Below, in pieces: positions 24,282-36,888 of a DNA stretch of 64,000 bases (within the stretch, counting starts at the first letter, position 1; each line of letters begins with the position of its first letter). Where the stretch lies: positions 9,906,001 through 9,970,000 of the forward strand of contig JAIVEN010000014.1 in NCBI GenBank assembly GCA_026686845.1. The letters run 5' to 3'. Origin of the DNA: Adenanthera pavonina. Lineage: Eukaryota > Streptophyta > Magnoliopsida > Fabales > Fabaceae. Below the pieces are notes generated by a model. That model saw only the letters and a list, made by a program, of their open reading frames with translations. It was not told the DNA's origin and did not search any database. A program made the position numbers and the translations under genes.

Positions 24282-25460
24282 GGGATCTCATCCTTATTCT
24301 CCATAATCATATATCATCATAATCATATCGTATCATCACCACCCGATCCGCCATATCACAATCTCACAATGCTATGTGGTGATACTCACATCATATCGTC
24401 ATATAATCATCATCATCATGATTCACAATGTCATGTTATGCATCATGCCATATCACATCATCATCACATATGTAATCATCATCATAATCATTATTTAGCC
24501 GTGGGCATACCATGATATATAGAAAATTGTACACATAAATATATCTATATCGTGGTATGAAAGAAACATGCATATATATATATATACACAAATATATATA
24601 ATATCATACAATATATACAAGACAATACAAACAAACACCCGCTTACCTCAATTGTCAATACCTCACACACATGTGATTCCACGAGTTTTCTTGAACGTTA
24701 ATCCCACGACTTGGTTTCATCAAATTAGCCAGCAACCTTAACAATACCATAATACTTCAATTAACACAATGATATCAAATATCCAATTTCCACAATTTAA
24801 CCAAATAGGTCTAACCCAAGGTTTCAACACTTTTTTCATGCATAATTAGGCTCCTAGGGACCATTTAAATACTACCCAATCCCATATACTTCGGATTCCC
24901 AAGAACTCTAACCGAAAACAACCTAGGGTTAAGCTTAAACTATGCATAAACCCTTCAAAATTAATACCCAAAGATCAAGAACACCAAATTACATTTCCTT
25001 AATCCCATTCATTCATTTCAAACGGAGGATTTCGACCCAAATTGGAAATTCCAAAATATAATTGAAATTCTCAAGTTTAAACCGCAGAAAATGGAAAGGA
25101 AGGAGTAGGGATCACTTACCAATATGAATCCAAACTTCTAAGGTCCGAAAATCACTCCCAAATGCCAGAAATCTCGAACCCTAGTATAACTCCCTTCATT
25201 CTCCTTTATTTCTTTCTTTCCCGTTCTTCTGAAATGAGTCAGATTTAAACAAAAATCCCGACTCTCACTGCGGCTCTAGGATAGCCCGCCGCGGCGCCAC
25301 CACATTCAGCAGAAAATGAAGCCACTGGAATTGGATCTCGCCACGGCGGCCCTGCTTCTCGTAGCAGCATGAAGCTTAATTTTTTTTCACTTGAACCTTC
25401 CTCCATCCTATTTCTTCCGATTCTGCACATAATGCCAAAACAATGTCATGAGGGGTGTTA

Positions 25461-27172
25461 TAGCCTACAATTTTTCTTACACTAATCAATACTTTTACTC
25501 ATACTAATCAATTTCACAAATATTCAACTCAAAATATCATATGATTACTTAATTCATCATATAGGTTTAACTTGCATCCCAAGTGGATCACCAAATAGAA
25601 AAATTCACAAAAATAAAAATCCCAATTGTTTGACATCTGAAAAAACTTCTAACAATATTTTCATTTGGTGTTAGGCCAAAAAAAAAAAAGTAGCATTAAA
25701 ATGATAAGTAAAAAAGTAACGATGGAGTAAAATAATCAGAATAATTGATAAATATTTTGAAATTATCCTAATTTTTAAAATAATAATTAGATGAGTTTTT
25801 GTATTACTCCCTCACTCTCATTTTATCTGGCGTTATAAGGTTTTTCAAATAAACTAATAAAATTATTAAACTCAGGTCACCAGACCAAAACACAAATGCC
25901 CACTCGAACTCATGACCTGTGAAGGAAAATCGAGATGCCTCACCAGCAAACCACAAGTTAGACAAGCATCAATGATGCATACTACACACTGTAGAAACTA
26001 TGAGATAATTTAAAATATGATATTAAACACTACCAACTATGCGATAAGTTAAAATATGAAATTAAGGAAAAAGTAGTAAATTTCGGCGACATTAAAGTCA
26101 ATGATGAACTTCTCCGAAATTCAATAGTTTTTTCCCCCTAAATTATGTCACGGAGATAAGAAATATAAAAATATAAAACTATGAAGTACATAAAATTCAA
26201 AGATGAACCAAAGCGTGGCTCACCACGGTAGATCGCCAATAATATATGTGTGTGTATTAAAAAGTCGGCAATATTATGGATTCAGACTCAATCCTCTCTC
26301 AATCAATAATCATGTGCGTTGACTCCATCCAAAGGCTGAGAAAAAATGGCAGTCATTATTTTTTGGCTGACAGAATGAATGATCCACAATTTAATAATAA
26401 CTTTATCAGTGAAAATAATTTTGTTTTTATTTTTAATTTATAAATTTTATTACTCGGTTCTTTACTTTGTTTTTTTAATTGCATTTTTTACAGTCATACA
26501 GTATGCAAAATGCATGTTTAACAAAAGTTTTGAAAAAGAGTTTGAATTTTTTTCATTTTAACCCCAAAGCTGACCGAAATTGAACTAGGCATAACACTAT
26601 GCACTATTTTTAGTTAAAAATGAATAATTTTAGCCAATTTTTAATTTAATCATAAAAATTGAACATCATAATTATACACTAATTAAACGACTTTTATATA
26701 ATGGCCTAGAGACACAACTACTGAGTGGAGAGAGATTATGAAATTAAGTTCCACCAATAATAAGTTATCATTTTGGATGCATGTAAATGGATGAGTAAGT
26801 GTATATTTAGAGTTATTCCGATTAAATTTTTTTTTGATGATTTATAATATCCACAGGGCATGAGAATAATCATTGAATAGACTTTTAAAAGTGAGAGAAT
26901 GATATTTTTATATTTAAGAAAAAATGCGTCTATATATAAAGTAATTTTTTCATATATATATATATAAATTAAGAAAACTATATTGCAGACCCTGCACACT
27001 GGGCACCTTTTTTTTTTTGTCAAAGCATGGGACGTGTTAAAATTTTAGAAAATATAAAAAAATAAAATATGTTTATATAGAACTTTAAAATATGTATTAT
27101 CATACCAAACAACTATATTAAAAAAACAAAATATAAATTACTATTACTTATCACTAATAAATTGGAAAATGG
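25461..27172. other. AT-rich intergenic DNA
   Basis: No gene is supported. TACTCCCTC near 25804 looks like one end of a Stowaway-type element without a clear partner. Small TA and TG runs occur near 26240 and 26950. Confidence 0.5.
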
Positions 27173-27776
27173 CAAGATATTAAAACTGGGACCGGCTATT
27201 AAACCGAATGAAGTAGCGGTTCAAGGTTCAATGGTCAGACCGGGGTTAAACCGGCTATGAATAAATTGATCTATTTTAAATAATGTAGATAAAAAATATA
27301 AAAGATATTTATTTATGATCATAAAATTAACATTCAATCTATGATAAAAAGTAAATTTAATAATATATAGAAAATTAAAAATATTATTAATAAATTTTAC
27401 AACCTAATATTACAATTTAAACGAGTTAATATTCCTCTATAGTTATATTTTAAATTCAAAATAATCAATTTATATTCTATTTTTATATCATTTGTTAAGT
27501 AAATTTATCATTATTAATAATTATGTATTATAATATTACTTATAACATATTATAATATAGAAAGAAAAAAATTTATGCAAAAAATTAATGCTACTTAATA
27601 CTAAAAATAATGTTATTTTATTTTAAAAATAAAAAAATATTTAAAAAAAAAACTGGTTCAAATCAGTTTTGGCCGGTTATGAGAATCTCTGGTCTACACT
27701 TATGATCAAACCGGACCAAGTGCGGGTTCCCTGTCAGACCGGTTGAAACCGACCGATCTGGTATAGTTTTTCACAC
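27173..27776. mobile_element. hAT-like MITE, copy 1 of a family seen twice in the window
   Basis: The element has GC-richer ends with many ACCGG words (AAACTGGGACCGGCTATTAA at the left; CAGACCGGTTGAAACCGACC at the right) and an AT-rich core. The outer ends are imperfect inverted repeats. The same 12 bp, ATTGGAAAATGG, occur immediately outside both ends (27161-27172 and 27777-27788), consistent with a target duplication. A second, more diverged copy lies at about 55905-56350. Confidence 0.6.
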
Positions 27777-27788
27777 ATTGGAAAATGG

Positions 27789-30700
27789 TATAAGAAATTA
27801 TGTATTTAAATTTCAAAATACCATTTTAAAAATATAGTATCACATCTCTTCAATGAAAACTGTAATCAGCCGTTGATGAATGAGGATAGAAAGGAGAGAG
27901 AGGGAAAGAATGACATAAGAGGAAGAAAATCTTGAGTTGTGAACAATAGGTCATTATGGACGTGGATTACTTTAGAGCATAATTAAGAATTAATAATTAA
28001 GAAACAATACAAAATTATACAGACGAGGTTAAAATATTGAATAAATTCAAAGCTTAAAGTAAATTGAGAATGATGAAGGTAATTTTAAAAATAAGAATTT
28101 AAAAAAATAATAAGAAATTAATATTAATAATAATATTTAAAAATAGAAAATTATAATATTTAATTTGAATAACTTAATAATCAATAATTAAGAAATAACA
28201 AAAATTGCAGAAAAACAACATAAAAATAATAAATATTTAGAAAAAGGTTAAAATATTAGAAAATTTAAAAATATGAAAATAATTTGTAAACAAGTTTAAC
28301 TAAATAATAAATCTAATATGTACGGGAAGTTACTAAAATAAAAGACGAAAAGTACAGAAGATAGAAGTTAAGGAGAAAAAATAGAGAATTGAGAAAGTAG
28401 GAAAGAAAAAGGAATACTTTTTAAAATAAAAACAAAAAAAATTATCTAAAACAATTAAAAAATAGAAAGAATACTATTCATGAAATACTGTTATAAACAA
28501 TAATTTCTCATTTAGAAATATTATAATATAATAGATTAAATTTTAAAAGAATATTTAACCGAGAGATTTTATATAGGAAAAATTACTGAAAAATCTCAAA
28601 TCATAAAAATATTTATTAAAAAGTTCCAATACTAAAAAATATTATACATAAGTCCCATAATAAAAATAAGTGTAAAATCTTGAAAAAAAAATAAAATAAT
28701 AGAAAAACTTTAATGTTGAATATAAAATCATGATCTAATATTTTATACTCATACTTCATAAATTTATACTTAACAATAAAATTTATTATACTCATTTTTC
28801 AAAACATAAGATTTGTACGTAATATTTTTAATATTGGAACTTCTTAATAAATATTTCCATTTTTTATGATTTTTTATTAATTTTTCCTTTTATATATTGG
28901 CAATGCCATATAACGTACTGTGTGAGAACTGACAAGTACGTCTCATGGTGGGGGGTTCCGCCGCATTCAACAACATTTGCAAAGCGTGTGAAATAGATTC
29001 TTCCCAACCCTTGCATAAAACTAACACACGTGATTATTAACGGAGAGATGATTGACTATTGAGACAACCGGGCGGGAAAGTGTCTGCATCCGCTATATTA
29101 TTTTGGTCATTCAAAATTCTTCGCCACTCGTAGATGCCATGAGTCACGCAATTAGTTGAAGAAAAATATTTAAACATTTTAGTTTTATTTAAAAAATAAT
29201 AAAGGAAAGAAAAAGAAAGATAACTGCCTTTATGACAATTTCAGAAGGTAACACGCATGTTGGTACCAACAATTATAATACAGTGGAACATGCAACTTGC
29301 AACATAGTCTTAATTTTACTTTGTTTTTATGTAAATTTCTAGAAAGGTGGGCACTAATTGGTGGGGTGACTCCGACCATTTCCAATGCATACACACACAA
29401 GAACCAAAATGTGAGATATGACCAACAATTATTTATAATGGAAGGGGATGGTGTAATTTAAATACTGTGTTTCATGATTGAAATTGTGTGAATACAAAAA
29501 ATGTTTTTAAGAGAGCTCCTCAAATGAAATCCAATCATAACTCAATTTGAACTAATCAAAATCTAAAATAATGACTAAATACTTAATAGTTATTTAAAAG
29601 AAAAAAAAAACTAGGGCATGTTTTACTCTTTAGTCTCATATATATATATATATATAAATTAAAAATAATGCGATTCAGATATTAAATTGCATGTCAAAAT
29701 ATTTTTTTGCAGCCTCTTAAATTCGAATACAATTGTTGAGGCTTTTGGTCTAGGGTCCTTAAAATTTGATATATGATATCTTTTAAATTTAGTCAGGTGA
29801 ATTGAATCTGAACAAATCACACCAAAAAAACTTGATGGATTCATATTTAATCTGAGTTAAGTAAAATTTTTTATGTAATAATATATATTTTTTTAATTTC
29901 AGGTACATGCCCCCCTATTCTATTATATATTTTTCTTCAGAAACATCAAAATCGTCATAATTTAATTGCTTTAACTTTTTAATTCTTATAGATAAGTTTT
30001 TTCTTGCCATTATTCTTCTAGATAAGATATCACATCAAATTGATACTCCGGAATATTTGACATCCAAATCCTAATTTCATGATAATCTAACTATTAAGAT
30101 AGATAGACGTAGAACGAGGTTTGTTTTGGCCAGTAATAAATAACGATATTAAAATTATTGCTAATAATTTTCCGTATGTTAGGTTTCTAGCATGCACAGT
30201 TTTTTTATTGAAAAAATTCATTTTTAATTATATGAAACCTATATAATAAAAACAAGGAATTAAAGAACAAGGAATATGAATTGAACCTGAGTTTTTAAAA
30301 AGTCATGACTGTTCATTAGATTGAGAAGCAAATCCAGTGTGCCATAACCACATCTCCTCACAAAATACGGACTTTTTTTATAACAAAATATTGACTTCTT
30401 TTTTACCCCAAAAAATTGACTTTTTTATATCTTCGACTTTTTCTAATTTGATTTCTCATAATTAAATTAAATGTAAAATAAGTAACAGAGGTACTACAAT
30501 ACAACTCAAATTGTACAATACAAGTCATATTGGGGCGCTTTAAACTTGAATTATCTAATTTTTTGTCAGAATGAATTTAGTTAAATTATTTTTGCTTGTG
30601 CTGTACTTCCATACACTTTTTTTTTATTTGCAATAAATACAGTACTTTGTGCATATTTTAAAATAAGTATTTTGTTGGCTGATGATGCTCTCTGATTATA

Positions 30701-31423
30701 CCAATATTCAAACTCAACACCCCAAAATTAATATCCCATGAGCTCACCACTGAGATGGAATAAGCCTTGTTTGCCCATTTATCAGTAATAAGTTTTTTTG
30801 GGCCAGGAATTTATCAGCCGTAAGTTGAAACTTGAAAACACAACTACACAATAATAATTATATATACCTGAATATAAAAAAAAAATTATATACCAAAGAT
30901 AAAGTGAGGTCCAACTTTTTCTTTTTCCTTCATAAATTTCTCATTTCAGTAACAATATATTCTAGAAAATCCTGATCATTTTGATGGTCCCGCCAAATGT
31001 TTCCAGAAGGCCCCACTTTCTGCCCTTTCTCTATTGGCTGTTAAGCCCTCCATAAATCAAAGTGACTATAAGGAGAATAAAAGTTTGTTTTGTAGGTCAA
31101 TGAAAACTTGTATACTTTTATTTGATATGTATATTCTTAATATGAAAAGTCTATAATACCTTATCAAAAATTTATTAAAAAAATACTCTTATATATGTAT
31201 ATCTGTCAAACTCCAGAACCACCGTCAACTGCCATGAACCACCCTACACACCCACCTTGTGCCACCTTCAATTTCGTAATCAAAAACTGAAAGGTGAGGA
31301 TTGTCGGAGGTGTGAGTGTTCAATTTGGGGCCCTAAAATGTCAGGGATAAAACGTCCAACAAAATATAAAACTGAGGGCACAGTTAAAATCATATAATTA
31401 CGAAAAGAGAACAATAAAAAGAT
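27789..31423. other. Very AT-rich intergenic DNA
   Basis: No gene is supported; most is A/T low complexity (especially 27990-28900). TA runs occur near 29641 and 30860. A more balanced patch at 28910-29100 and another at 30960-31040 contain no readable protein. Confidence 0.55.
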
Positions 31424-32513
31424 TTTTTTGATTGAAATATAATAATAAAAAAAATTACCAATATACATCAGTTTTGAAAATATTCATCAAGATACAACAT
31501 TTTCTATAATAATTAATTTTTTTTTCTCCATGTATTAAGAAGTTGTAGCAGTGAATTATGATTTAATTTCTTTAAAAATAAAAAAAAATATTTTGCATAA
31601 AGCAAATCGTAACAACATGTTACGATTTTCTTTATTTGAAAATAAAACAAACAAACTAAAAAACAAATCATAACCGCATGTTATGATTTGTATTATTTTA
31701 AAAATAAAAAAAATGCCTAGCTATATAGTATATTTTATTAAATAATAATAAAGTTAAGTAATAATAATCGTAATACTCTTCTAGTTTCATTTATAAGGGA
31801 AAAAACTATTTTATGAGTATTAAGAAATAGAGTTGAAGTCGAATAAAGATAATTAATTTCTCTCACATTTTTAATTTCTTCAAAACTTATCCCTACTTAA
31901 TTAATCTTCCCCTCAATTTCTTCCAAAAATGCACCTCATGACTCTCAATAATACTAATAAAAAAGGATAATTTCTTTTAATATTATTGAGAGTCACGAGG
32001 TACATCTTTGGAAGGAATTGAGAAAGAGATTAATTAAGTAGGAATAAGTTTTGAAGAAATTGAAAATGTGAAACAAATGAATTATCCTTATTCGACTTCA
32101 ACTTCATTTCTTAATACTCATAAAGTAGTTTTTTCCCTTATAAATGAAACTAGAAAAATATTACAATTATTATTACTTAACTTTATTTTATTATTATTTA
32201 ATAAAGTATACTATATAGCCATGGATTTATTTTATTTTTAAAATAATACAAATCGTAATATGCGGTAATGATTTGTTTTTTAGTTTTTTTTTTAATTTTT
32301 AGATAAAGCAAATCGTAACATGCTGTACGATTTGCTTTATGCAAAATAATTTTTTTAAAATTTTAAACAAATTAAATTGTAATTTACTGTTACGACATCC
32401 TCATACACGAAGGAAAAAAACAGATCATTATAGAAAATGTTGTATCTCGGTAAATATTTTCAAAACTATTATATATTGATAATTTTTTTTATTATTATAT
32501 TTCAATCAAAAAA
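31424..32513. mobile_element. 1.09-kb near-perfect palindrome (foldback or long-TIR element)
   Basis: The left arm (31424-31953) and right arm (31981-32513) are inverted copies of about 530 bp separated by a 27-bp spacer. The arms begin TTTTTTGATTGAAATATAAT and its reverse complement, and stay recognisably paired to the centre (CATGACTCTCAATAATA with TATTATTGAGAGTCACGAGG), at perhaps 85-90% by eye. No coding frame is present. AATAAAAA stands near both outer ends and might be a target duplication. Each arm holds two shorter palindromes built on CAAATCGTAACATG. This could be a non-autonomous Mutator-like element with very long TIRs or a foldback element. Transcripts would form a long hairpin. 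Confidence 0.85.
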
Positions 32514-33489
32514 CCAAAATAAAAATATGCATAAAATTAATTTTTATGACATTTCTTTTTTTCCTCTTTAACCATTTATATGCATGTAGTCATTTTGTGA
32601 TTATATAGATCAATGATTTAGAGAAGAACTCTCACTTTATTGGAGTATTGTTTAGTAACATTTCTCACTAGGAATATCTACTGACATCTAGAAGTTAGTT
32701 GGTGATGATTATAATCAGATAAAAGTGCCAACGATTTAAGCTTATGCAATAATACTTTGGATTAAGCTTATAATAGTATGTCAAGCATGTCACCTGTTGG
32801 ATAAAGTTAGAACTGCCTTCCTTTTCTATCAATTTTGTCAGGAGGGAATTTAAATTCTTTGCTTTTGTAGCTCACTTCATGAACAGGTAAGAAAAGTTTA
32901 AAAATGAAAAAACTTCGAATCCTTGTAAATTTTTATAAATTTTTGTAACTTGAAAAGAAAGAAAATGGCGGAAATCTATTCAGTGAATCAGGTATACTCT
33001 CTTCTCTTTGCTGGATTCCTTCTCATTTTCTCTCCAAATTGAAAAGAATGTGAGACAATTTAATTAATTAATTTGGAGAAAAATAATCAATGAAAGACAG
33101 AAAATATAGATCCTCCTCCTCTCCCTTTGCGTTTTCTGCAATCTTGCAGAGAATCCAATGACGTAAAAAGGGTATCTAAATTCCGTTTATGTATTAACGT
33201 CTTTTGAAATTAAGGAACTTGTGGCAAAAAAAAACAAAGGTAAGTAAAAGCTTAACCTTACAAAAAAAAATGGAACATTCCTTCCAAATATTACACTTGT
33301 ATCCACTAAATGATCAATCCTAAATCCTAATATTTTTTCTGGAAGATTGATAGATTATTCATTTTTTTAACTGTTTGCCATAATGATGATATCGTATTTT
33401 AAATTATAACTTCTTTACCAATGGTCTATTATCCTAATCGTACGTATACTCTGTAGTTGGAGAAAGATGGTTATTTATAATTCCTTTAA
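32514..33489. other. Intergenic DNA after the palindrome
   Basis: No gene is supported. It is slightly less AT-rich than the region before the palindrome. A small imperfect inverted stretch around 32990-33070 (TCTCTTTGCTGGATTCCTT and AATTTGGAGAAAAAT) was not convincing as an element. Confidence 0.45.
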
Positions 33490-33718
33490 CTTCTATTTGG
33501 TTTGAGAGATTTTAGAGGAGAGTTGAGAAAAAAGAAAATTTTTTATCTTATCTTTTAATAAAACTAAATAAAAAAATAAATATTTTTTACTTTCGTCTCT
33601 TCCTCTTTTTTTTTATCTAAAAATAAAAAAAAATATTTTTTTTATTTGATTTAAAAAATAATAATAAAAAAGTTTTCCTTATCTCTCCTCCTCCAAAGTC
33701 TCTTGAGCCAAATGGAGT
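33490..33718. mobile_element. Short MITE with about 30-bp inverted ends
   Basis: The left end CTATTTGGTTTGAGAGATTT pairs with the reverse complement of the right end (CTCCATTTGGCTCAAGAGAC), and both continue into GGAGGAGAG/GAGGAGAG. The 229-bp interior is only A/T-rich runs. Family not determined. Confidence 0.55.
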
Positions 33719-34009
33719 TTTAATGCTATTATTTTTTATCCTGAACCTCAATTTTCTCCCTAAATCCACTAAAGAGTGAAAGTGACTTTTAAGATAAGTT
33801 TTGCTTTTAAATAATTAAAACACGTTACAGATTTGTAGTCTTCTGAAGAGATCAACTTCTAGCAGTTTTTTATATATTTTCGGCCAACGAAACTTTAGCA
33901 GTTTTGTCCAACGTTTCCAAGTGCTGTATATTTTGTATTATTCCGCAGACAATGGAAAAATTGATCAACATTGCGGCACCACCCCATAGGCTATAAAGGT
34001 AGATAGAGA

Positions 34010-34085
34010 CAGCCACGTAGGAACTCAGGTGACACGTCATTCACACGTGTCGTGGGCGCTCAGCTTCGAGCCACACGTCGCCCTC
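34010..34085 (+). promoter_or_regulatory. Cluster of ACGT-core (ABRE/G-box-like) motifs before the Nudix gene
   Basis: Within 75 bp there are AGCCACGTAGG (34012), GACACGTC (34031), CACACGTGTC (34042, a palindromic G-box core) and CCACACGTCG (34071). They lie 180-250 bp before the start codon. ACGT-core motifs are bound by bZIP and bHLH factors, so abscisic-acid or stress control is plausible but inferred. A TATAAA at 33992 lies upstream of the cluster, so part of it could be transcribed leader. Confidence 0.5.
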
Positions 34086-34263
34086 TCTCCCATTAAATAT
34101 GCTTCTCTTCCTTCTTCAACCCGCTCCTATTATCACCACCATCATAATATTTGCTTACCATCGACACATAAACACAAACACAGTTGGCATTCTCTAGTTC
34201 TGTGAATTCAGTCCCTTTCTTTTCATCGTTTCTTTTCGAGTCTTCTTCAGCAGGAGAACAAAA

Positions 34264-35389
34264 ATGGTGGCCTTGGTTTCCCAGGAAAATGCTGTCGTAT
34301 TGGTTTCTCGGACCGGTCGGCAACTGCAACGTTACAGAAAAGGTCGTCGTCAAGTCGTCGGGTTCGTCTCTTTCACTCTACTATTACAAAGAATCTGGGT
34401 TCCCATCACAGTTTCAAGCTTTACCCAGAAAACAAAGACTGTCCCTTTCTGTGAAATACGAGTTCTTTTTTTGCTTTCTTATCCGTGTTTATCTGGGAAA
34501 CCTGTATTTTCTCACCAAGAGGATGGTGAAAAAAAATGAAGGTCTAAGAACCGGAGGAAGAAGGACAACGGTTATGACTTATGAATTTGCTAACCTACGT
34601 GTGTGCAATCATGCAGATGTATACCTTACAGATATAAAACCGGGGAAGAAGATTGTTTGAAGGCAACAGAAGAGCTAGAATTAGAAGTTCTAGTCATAAG
34701 TTCTCAGAAAGGCAAAGGAATGCTATTTCCAAAGGTACAGAAACATAAGTCAATAAAGAACACCCAAAATGGCAAAACACGGTCTTTCAATAGTATTAAT
34801 AATAATATCCTTTGGTTGACCCGTAACAGGGAGGCTGGGAACTAGACGAATCCAAAAAGGAAGCAGCTTTGCGAGAGACCATAGAAGAAGCTGGTGTGCG
34901 AGGCATTGTCGGGGTAACCCACTTGCTCTAAACAATTCTCTTAATAACTTCAAAACCCCCTAATCCAACAAAATAAAATAATCTGTTTTGATCTGTTTGG
35001 TGCAGGGTAAATTGGGAAAATGGAGCTTCAAGAGCAAAACTCATGATTCATTCTATGAAGGCTACATGTTCCCTCTTCTTGTTCAAGAACAACTAGAGTT
35101 CTGGCCAGAGCACAGTGTCCGTCAAAGAATATGGGTATGAACTACCAACTTAATTTCAACTGGTTAAACTTTTTTTTTTTAAAGAACAGTGTGTGAGATA
35201 TGTTGATTGAATTGTTTGGTGTGGGTGGTGTAGATGAGCGTGGGTGAGGCAAGAGAAGTTTGTCAGCATTGGTGGATGAAAGATGCTTTGGACAGACTCG
35301 CGAATCGTCTCAAGACCCGAAGATGTGGTGGAAAGGAATCACATGTTGGTTACGGAAACTGCAGAGAAGATGTCAGAACTCAAATCTGA
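34264..35389 (+). CDS. Nudix hydrolase, NUDT17/18-like
   Basis: Hydrolyses nucleoside diphosphate-linked substrates; plant NUDT17/18-type enzymes are predicted organellar, and the exact substrate cannot be read here. Five exons stay in frame: 34264-34361, 34617-34734, 34830-34913, 35006-35134 and 35234-35389 (TGA), total 194 residues, normal for this group. Residues 73-95 form a complete Nudix box, GGWELDESKKEAALRETIEE then AGV, with the catalytic REXXEE glutamates present. Other family motifs are SRTGRQLQRYRKGRRQVVG near the N-terminus, CIPYRYK, MLFPK just before the box, and FYEGYMFPLLVQEQLEFWPE after it. The ATG at 34264 matches the expected family N-terminus. A 158-codon open frame at 34184 ignores the splice sites and is a shadow. 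Confidence 0.93.
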
Positions 35390-36245
35390 CTTGTAAATAG
35401 TGAATTTCGTGGAGGACAGAGCTGCTTTTTCTGGCTTTTGTCTCAAGCGGAATCAGCTGCGGAATAATTAGGATCCAAACCAAACGGGGGGTGGAAATGA
35501 CAATTCCATCTTCTTCAACCGATCAGGAATTTTACATTCTACTATGTTATTTTGGCCAACGTCATTCCGTTGAGTTAATGAACAAATTTTCTTTGTTTTG
35601 AGTTATGGTGCTAGAGAATGTGTCGGTAGAAAAATACCAGAAATTCCTGGACGGCGCTATAATTGACCTAAAAGATGCGTGGAGCGGTTAGGATTTAGAA
35701 ACTTGTTTACTTATTGGGTTTGTTAAACGTTAAACCTCACTAAACTTCGAATGAAACTTCATGCAGCTTTTTCGGGTGTTTTGAAATATAACTATAGAAC
35801 TTGACTCAGACTTCAGATCAGACATGCGTTTTTTTTTTTTATGGGGATGGCTAAATGTTTAAAGTAGCTGGCAGGACCTAACCCCGTGACCTTTTACCAA
35901 TACCAATGAGGGTAGGCCTCATCCGGTACTGAGACCTGCGTATTTGTCAGTAGTCCAAGTGACGTGGTTTATGGCATTTCTGTAAACTGGAATGAATATA
36001 TAATTTAATGAAAACCCTCCCATCAAAATAATGTAATTAAATATGTTAGCGTGAAAAAAAAATTAATATTCTTTAAATATACTCCCACAGTAAAATATAA
36101 GTGTTTTTAACTAGTTTACAGAGAAGTTGAAAATTTGTTATATCATTCAATTTATTAAAAAATTTTAATACTTTCTACCAATTTAAGCGTTTACTTTTAT
36201 TACTTATATTATTTTTTACACCTATCATTTTATATCTGACCTATT

Positions 36246-36613
36246 AATCATAAATATAACTTATATTTCTTATTCCAAAATGATTTATATTTTGGACTAA
36301 ATTATCTTAAAAAAATAACCTATGTTTATTGGAAAGAATAATTTTCAACTACTATTAACCTATGTTTCTCAGAAAGAATCATTTTCAACTTCAATTAATA
36401 ACAGTAGTTGAATCAAATAAAAGAAAAAGAGAAAGAGACTTACTTAGCTAATCATAAATATGACTTATATTTCTTATTCCAAAATAACTTATATTTTGGA
36501 CTAAACCATCTTAAAAATATAACTTATGTTTCCAGAAAAGAATAATTTTCAACTTCAATTAATAATAGTAGTTGAATCAAATAAAAGAAAAAGAGAAAGA
36601 GACTTACTTAGCT
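36246..36613 (+). repeat. Tandem duplication, 204-bp and 164-bp copies
   Basis: Copy 1 (36246-36449) and copy 2 (36450-36613) both run from AATCATAAATATRACTTAT to GAGACTTACTTAGCT. Copy 1 carries about 40 extra bp (a second partial ATTTTCAACT...CCTATGTTT unit). The shared ends AAAAGAAAAAGAGAAAGAGA are identical, so the duplication is fairly recent. Confidence 0.85.
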
Positions 36614-36747
36614 TTCTTTAATTAAGAATGTGAATTCAAACCTTTTAAATAGGAAAAAAAAGAAACATTGAAAAAATTATTCATATTTGATTCCAACAAT
36701 ATTCAATCTAAATTGATAATATCAGATATTATACAGTTGAAAAAAAA

Positions 36748-36888
36748 AATGCCCCCCAACTCCTCAAATAAATAACATGATAGCATATCTATGTAGAGTT
36801 ATAGTTATTCCTTTTTTTTTTAAAAAAAAAAAAAGCTGCCAGTTTCTCAAATAAATAACATGATAGCAGATCTATGAAGAGTTATAGA
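36748..36888 (+). repeat. Direct repeat of about 55 bp
   Basis: The segment CTCAAATAAATAACATGATA...CTATG(T/A)AGAGTTATAG occurs at about 36758-36808 and 36845-36888, each followed by T/A homopolymer runs. Confidence 0.8.

Larger units (their letters stand above)
20690..25460 (-). mobile_element. Unclassified dispersed repeat, likely retroelement remnant
   Basis: Base composition changes here: long stretches of balanced sequence (20700-22078 and 24300-25450) with no open frame above about 90 codons, ATC-rich low complexity (24300-24500) and a GC-rich patch (25250-25370). On the minus strand the text reads like a non-coding LTR-type transcript. The two halves are continuous once the inner insertion (22079-24281) is removed. 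I do not recognise the family; a non-autonomous large retrotransposon derivative is the best guess. Both outer boundaries are approximate. Confidence 0.4.

Noticed and set aside
24300..24500. ATCATC-rich stretch considered as a CRISPR-like or satellite array
   Set aside because: Units are irregular with no conserved repeat-spacer pattern; it is low complexity within a repeat, and the window is eukaryotic.
25245..25430. 61-codon minus-strand frame in the GC-rich patch
   Set aside because: Lies in the non-coding outer repeat and has no recognisable domain.
25860..25990. Balanced stretch checked as a tRNA-like sequence
   Set aside because: No matching acceptor, anticodon and T-arm pairing could be drawn.
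34184..34660. 158-codon open frame overlapping the Nudix gene
   Set aside because: It reads through the leader, exon 1 in another frame and intron 1; the Nudix motifs are all in the spliced frame.
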